Below are positions 15,685-19,416 of a stretch of DNA of 19,416 nt, in pieces. The notes under the pieces were generated by a model. It was not told the DNA's origin, ran no database searches, and was given only the letters and a program-made list of their open reading frames with translations. The first letter of the stretch is position 1, and each line of letters starts with the position of its first letter. Origin of the DNA: Chrysochromulina tobinii. Its lineage: Eukaryota > Haptophyta > Prymnesiales > Chrysochromulinaceae. The translations under genes and the position numbers were made by a program. The stretch is from NCBI GenBank assembly GCA_001275005.1, contig JWZX01001721.1, forward strand, positions 1 to 19,416, in the 5' to 3' direction.

Positions 15685-15989
15685 ATGGCACGTTTGTCGC
15701 TTGTTCGCGGAGGTCTTGAGAGACGGTCACGGCAAAAGGTATGTTCTGAATCGGCGACTTGACGTTTCGGGTTTCATTATAGGGGCGTTTCCACAGACGC
15801 TGATTACCGAATAATTACTGATCCGCCCGTCCGGGCACGCTCGGAAGGACCTCGGACGGAAAGAGGCTAGCAATTGTGTTTTTGTTTCACTACTTGCTTG
15901 CTTATGTGTGCGCTGCCTGTTGCATGTTGTACTTACTTACTTACTTCGCTTACTGTCCGGGCGTCCGCTCGCATCCACAGGATGATTTC
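15685..15989. other. Intergenic region with short tetramer repeats
   Basis: This is 305 bp between the dioxygenase stop and the acidic protein start, both on the minus strand. It contains TTGC and TTAC tetramer runs (about 15891-15902 and 15929-15944) and an AT-rich patch at about 15773-15820. It presumably holds the 3' end of one gene and the promoter of the next. Nothing more is seen. Confidence 0.5.
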
Positions 15990-17218
15990 TCACTGGAGGG
16001 CGCTGATTGCATGGTCGGCAACAAAGGCACGAAGGCACTCTTCACTCGCCATGACGGCACGGTAGCGCCGGCGCACCAGGCACGGCTCGCCCAGCACGAG
16101 AGCCCGTCCTTCGGGGGAGAGCCGTCGCATGTCGCCCACACCAGAGCCCTGGAGGCCCTGCGAGACCCGCAGTACGTCCTGCGGCCAGTGCGTGGTGGTG
16201 ATCGAGTGCTCGACGAGCGTCACGCGCTCGCGTGCGAGCGTTGGGCGAGCTTGAAGGTGCTCGAGCGCGGGAACCATTGAGATCATGCATGCAACGCGAG
16301 CGAGGCGCGGCCGGCCGTCGTCGTCGGCGGGCAGTGGCGCGCCCGGGTCCGCCGGCGCCGAAGCATGCACCTGCATGCAATGAGGGAGGCCATCAGAGGC
16401 CATCAGAGGTCATCACAGGTCATCAGATATCATCAGAGATCATCAGAGGTAATCAGAGGTAATCAGAGGTAATCAGAGGCCGCCGAAGCATGCACCGTCC
16501 TCGAGTCCCATAGCACCAAGTCACCCGCGGCAGCGCACACGAGGCGCGCCGGTCCGAGGCCATCGAGGCGAGCATCGTCCGCATCGAAGCGCACGTAGTC
16601 CTTTCGCCGGTGCTCGGGCACCAGCTCCTCGTGCCGTTGGTGTGAGCCTGGGACGACGACCAGCCCGCCCGAGGCCGCGTCCTGGTCATACAGGAGCAGC
16701 TGCCCTTGTATGCCCACCATGCCACGCTTGGATGAGCCCTGGTCGACATGGAGCCATTCGAGTGCCGGCCGCGTGAGCCACGTGGCGTCCAGTTGGGGAG
16801 GACGGAAGAGCGCGAGCCCGTCAAAGGAGGTGAGCAGGGGGTCGCCACCGGACAGTCCCCACACTGTCTCGAAAGCAGCGCCAACAGCGGGCTCGGTGCG
16901 CGCGCTCCACTGGAGGCTCGCTTGGCCTATGGCTCCCCATGTGAGGAGGCCGAGGTGCGCGGGGCCGCTGAAGACGCCACCCCACGTCTCCGGACGCCCG
17001 CGCCGCATCGGAGTCTCGAGCTCGAGATATTCCCAGAGCTCCGCACGCAGCGCGGCCAGGCGCGTGCCCGAGACGGCGCCGCGCACCACGGCGAACCCTT
17101 CGCTCAGAAGGTGCTCACGAAGACGCGGGTCGGTCGGTGCGAAGCGCGGTGCCCACAGGGGCTTCACAGTGCGCCGCGCCTCGGATAGCGGCCGTCGCAG
17201 CAGCAGCCGCGCGCCAAT

Positions 17219-17270
<52 letters not shown>

Positions 17271-18316
17271 GGCTCGGCCTCGTCAGCGACGTCTTCGGTG
17301 GATGGCTCAGGCTCGCGACGGCGGAAGGCGCCCGCGGCGTCGGCGCGCTCGAGGGCGACATCGACCGCGAGACGCTCCCGCTCATCCTCGCACAGCACAC
17401 GCGCACGCCCCAGACTTTCAGCCGCCTGAGAGGGCAAGTCGGCGTCCAAGAGAGCTACGCCACGTCGGTAGTGACCTTTGGTCCAGTCGGGGCGGACGCT
17501 GATGCTGGCGTCCGCGGCGGCGATCGCCTCAGCCGCCTCACCCGCGCGCAGCAGCGCGAGCGACAGGTTCGACCAGAGCGCCGCGAGCACGACCGGATCC
17601 ACCTCCTCCTCCTCCTCCCCGAAGGTCATGGAGAGCGCGCGACGGTAGCACCCGATCGCGGAGCGCCAGTCACCTCGGGCGACGTGCCCGTTGCCCTCCG
17701 CCTTGAGCGCGTCGCGCAGCGCGGGCGTGCTCGGCGGCGCCGCCGCCTCCCCTGCCACCACCTCAGACGGTCCTTCCAACTCGGCTGCCTCGGCGTCATT
17801 GCCCGAGTCCGTGTCGACCTCGATGGCCTTCCAGTCCTCCAGAGTCTCCGACAGGCTGCAATCATCGCGCTCAGGAGAACTGGGGCTCGCGTCGAAGAGG
17901 CTGATATCATCCTCGCCACCATCGTCGCCCTCGTCTAACTCGAGTGTGTCGTCGGCCGCGACCCTGGCCCTGCTCGAAGGCGCGTCGACCATGACCCCTA
18001 CAATGCCATCGCCGCTACCCAGATCCTCTTCGCGACTTGTAGGAGCCGAGTCGTGCGATAACGAAACGTCTTCGTCCATAGGACCCTCTGGCGTCGCGCT
18101 ATCGTCGTCGTCGCCTGCTGCGATGCGGAGCAGTGTGGCAACGAGCGACACCCTCCGGCCGATCCGTATCACGCCAGCAGCTTTGAGGCGCTTATGCAAC
18201 GCCGCAGCATCCGGCAAGGCGCTCTCGATGGCGTGGCGGTGCGCCTCGAGGCCATGCGCCTGCAGGACGCAGCTCAACGACGCTGGTGGCTCCACGTCCC
18301 CGAAGTGGGCGTCCAT
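15990..18316 (-). CDS. SAM-like/TPR/phytanoyl-CoA dioxygenase-like protein, one intron
   Basis: Predicted exons are 18316-16496 and 16370-15990, giving 733 residues. Residues about 10-68 resemble a SAM-type helical bundle (LQAHGLEAHRHAIESALPD...). A very acidic linker follows. Residues about 198-310 hold three TPR-like repeats (ALKAEGNGHVARGDWRSAIG, ALWSNLSLALLRAGEAAEAI, GHYRRGVALLDADLPSQAAE). A run of ~18 Gly follows, then a PhyH-type Fe(II)/2-oxoglutarate dioxygenase domain from about residue 400. Visible ligands are H523-x-D525 (WLHVDQ) and distal H609 in WDSRTVHASA, with a candidate 2-oxoglutarate-binding Arg at R629 or R632 (RPRLARVACM). GGLVVVPGSHQRHEELVPEH is typical of the family. The substrate is unknown. 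The TPRs suggest a protein partner or protein substrate. The domain ends about 90 residues after the Arg. Without splicing, the protein would stop at residue 617 and lack that Arg. Confidence 0.85.
16371..16495 (-). other. Intron bounded by exon-derived direct repeats (125 nt, phase 0)
   Basis: On the minus strand the donor is GGACG|GTGCATGC and the acceptor is TTGCATGCAG|GTGCATGC. The length is not a multiple of three. Splicing yields DSRT|VHASAPADPG and restores the dioxygenase frame. GGTGCATGCTTCGGCG is present both at the donor and at the start of exon 2. The body is a decamer array. Confidence 0.88.
16391..16480 (-). repeat. Nine-copy decamer minisatellite inside an intron
   Basis: Nine contiguous 10-nt units of consensus (C/A)ATCAGAGGT (+ strand). 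On the sense (minus) strand the units read ACCTCTGATG or ACCTCTGATT, each pyrimidine-rich with a CTGAT core. The array fills most of the intron. Confidence 0.95.
17219..17270 (-). repeat. GCC trinucleotide microsatellite encoding poly-Gly
   Basis: About seventeen uninterrupted GCC units (+ strand) encode a run of about 18 Gly between the TPR and dioxygenase regions. Length polymorphism is likely. Confidence 0.9.
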
Positions 18317-18422
18317 CTTCGCGGCGTGCTCAACACAACGCGCCTGTCAGAGCTTCACTTTTGAACGGATGTGAGAGGCCCAACAACTTTATCCCCACTG
18401 TGCAAACATGAAAGTCGCCATG

Positions 18423-19415
18423 TCATAGCAAGGCTTCATTCGCACCCACGGGCATCCACGTGGCACGCTCCTTCAACAGCATGCCAGCCGAGCTCGGCCG
18501 GCGAGCGCTGGCCGGGCGGCTCGCAGCACGCCTCTCGTCGACATGCCGTGCAAAGCTCGGCATCGCCTGGAGCTGCGCGAGCAGATTGTGGCTCGTGCTG
18601 GCCGGACGCAGCAGTTGCAGCAGCGAAGGTGCTGGTGAGGACGGCGGCTCATACGGCTCCCCGAGACCATGCAGGTCAATCTCGTGCCCAGTCTGCAGGT
18701 GGTACGCCGAGATGGATTTGCCCGGCTTCATCTCCACACCCTTGTGCGTCAGCCTCACCTCTCCGTTCTCAGCCGCCTGCTCGAGGTCACCGAAGCCGCG
18801 CAGCTTCGCCTGCTTCACGGCCATGGAGAGGACCTTGGTCGTGTTCATTTCGGAGGTGAGCTTCAGCTTAAACAGACGCTGCCCATTGGGCGCGCATACG
18901 TTCACCCAAAGGTCGTAGTCTTCTCGGCCAAAGGAGTAGACGGGCAGTGGTGCCGTCATCACGAGCGGGTGACCGTTGTAGTTGGGAATGAGCGGCCTGC
19001 TCCTGGTGTGCAGCATCAGCCGCGAACCATTTTGCAAACCAAGGGCGGCCACCGTGTCCGTTGGTTTCAAGAACACCCGGCCGCGGGACAGGCGCACTCT
19101 GACGTCCTCCTTGTTGTTGATGAGCTTCATGTTCTTCCAGGTGAGCGTGTTGACGTGCGCAGCCTTGGCGCACTTGATCTGCAGGCTGCGGATGGTTTCG
19201 TCGGGCCCGACTTGGACCTTGAAGGCAGGGATCCCACACACGGTGTCGATCATCAGCGTCGGCATTTGCCCAGAGTCGGAGAGTCGGCGGGGAGGCTTGA
19301 CGCTCTCGCCGAGCACCTCCCTGTCCGACGGAGCAGGGGTGCTGGTGTGTGTGCTATGCTTGCGCCCCTTCGTGCCCCTCGGGGGCTCCGTTCTGGCTTC
19401 CACAGGCGCCACTTC
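18423..19415 (-). CDS. Protein with two ubiquitin-like domains, possibly 5'-incomplete
   Basis: The frame is open to the right edge of the window without an ATG before 19265, so the gene either starts at ATG 19265 (280 residues) or continues beyond the window; the first upstream near-start codon (19412) is GTG. Numbered from ATG 19265, residues about 4-88 form a first ubiquitin-like beta-grasp (MIDTVCGIPAFKVQV..ETIRSLQIKCAK ... AALGLQNGSRLMLHT). Residues about 115-200 form a second (DLWVNVCAPNGQRLFKLKL ... MKPGKSISAYHLQTGHEIDL). The tail is Ser/Ala/Arg-rich. There is no C-terminal Gly-Gly, so it is a built-in ubiquitin-like module rather than a conjugated modifier. The N-terminal extension before 19265 is basic and Pro/Ser-rich. 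The partner and process are unknown. It lies 106 bp upstream of the dioxygenase gene on the same strand. Confidence 0.75.
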   Translation of the reverse strand, partial: EVAPVEARTEPPRGTKGRKHSTHTSTPAPSDREVLGESVKPPRRLSDSGQMPTLMIDTVCGIPAFKVQVGPDETIRSLQIKCAKAAHVNTLTWKNMKLINNKEDVRVRLSRGRVFLKPTDTVAALGLQNGSRLMLHTRSRPLIPNYNGHPLVMTAPLPVYSFGREDYDLWVNVCAPNGQRLFKLKLTSEMNTTKVLSMAVKQAKLRGFGDLEQAAENGEVRLTHKGVEMKPGKSISAYHLQTGHEIDLHGLGEPYEPPSSPAPSLLQLLRPASTSHNLLAQLQAMPSFARHVDERRAASRPASARRPSSAGMLLKERATWMPVGANEALL

Positions 19416-19416
19416 G

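Larger units (their letters stand above)
16356..16496 (-). repeat. 16-nt direct repeat flanking the dioxygenase intron
   Basis: CGCCGAAGCATGCACC (+ strand) occurs at 16356-16371 and at 16481-16496. On the coding strand both copies read V-H-A-S-A, including the distal catalytic His. Only the 16356-16371 copy remains in the spliced message, apart from one shared G. Confidence 0.95.

Noticed and set aside
15643-15993. Joining the dioxygenase gene to the acidic protein gene through an intron with donor GTGAG at 15993
   Set aside because: The donor leaves phase 2, whereas the good acceptors at 15640 and 15637 need phase 0. A TGA ends the dioxygenase frame at the same place, and its length is normal for the family.
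16391-16480. CRISPR-like array
   Set aside because: The units are contiguous decamers without spacers in a eukaryotic intron. This is a minisatellite.
1-19416. tRNA, rRNA and spliceosomal snRNA genes
   Set aside because: I looked for T-loop GGTTCGA-type signatures and conserved snRNA/rRNA words on both strands. The few matches (for example near 7458 and 17567) lie inside clear coding sequence and lack cloverleaf context.

Overview
The window looks like nuclear DNA of a GC-rich, photosynthetic single-celled eukaryote with a plastid of secondary (probably red) origin, such as a haptophyte or another chromist alga. The evidence is: spliceosomal introns (five supported by reading frame, 99-187 nt, with GT..CAG ends and mostly GTACG-type donors); eukaryote-only genes (SHQ1, a two-pore K+ channel, ubiquitin-like domains); and a bacterial-type IspD carrying a signal peptide followed by a transit-like segment, the bipartite presequence used to reach complex plastids. 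The exact lineage is my inference.

Layout from left to right. (1) 287-1540 (+) is an FKBP-type prolyl isomerase with a C-terminal SAP-like segment. (2) 2099-3652 (-) is SHQ1, the assembly factor for H/ACA ribonucleoproteins. It is divergent from (3) 3833-4624 (+), a coiled-coil protein with one predicted intron. (4) 4812-5696 (+) is plastid IspD of the MEP isoprenoid pathway. (5) 6076-9810 (-) is a large, probably secreted protein with one ShKT domain and fourteen RCC1-type repeats. It is divergent from (6) 10058-11489 (+), a two-pore K+ channel with two C-terminal EF-hands and one intron. (7) 12177-12896 (-) and (8) 12886-13965 (+) are two unrecognised genes whose candidate start codons overlap head to head. 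(9) 14039-14919 has no convincing coding sequence but several strong palindromes. (10) 14920-15684 (-) is an acidic unknown protein with one intron. (11) 15990-18316 (-) is a SAM-like/TPR/phytanoyl-CoA-dioxygenase-like protein with one intron. (12) 18423 to the right edge (-) is a protein with two ubiquitin-like domains, possibly incomplete at its 5' end.

The genes do not form a pathway. They look like an ordinary compact algal gene neighbourhood with two divergent pairs.

The most interesting thing here is intron structure, not gene content. The dioxygenase intron (16371-16495) is bounded by a 16-nt direct repeat of the exon sequence that encodes the distal catalytic histidine. Its body is nine decamers that each carry a branch-point-like motif. 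A second insertion (28-nt direct repeat around hexamer repeats, 13941-14038) sits at the end of gene 8 in an AG|GT context that would also permit exact removal. A third intron (13603-13737) contains an 18-nt copy of the exon just upstream. Together these suggest recent intron gain by local duplication or by insertion with target-site duplication.
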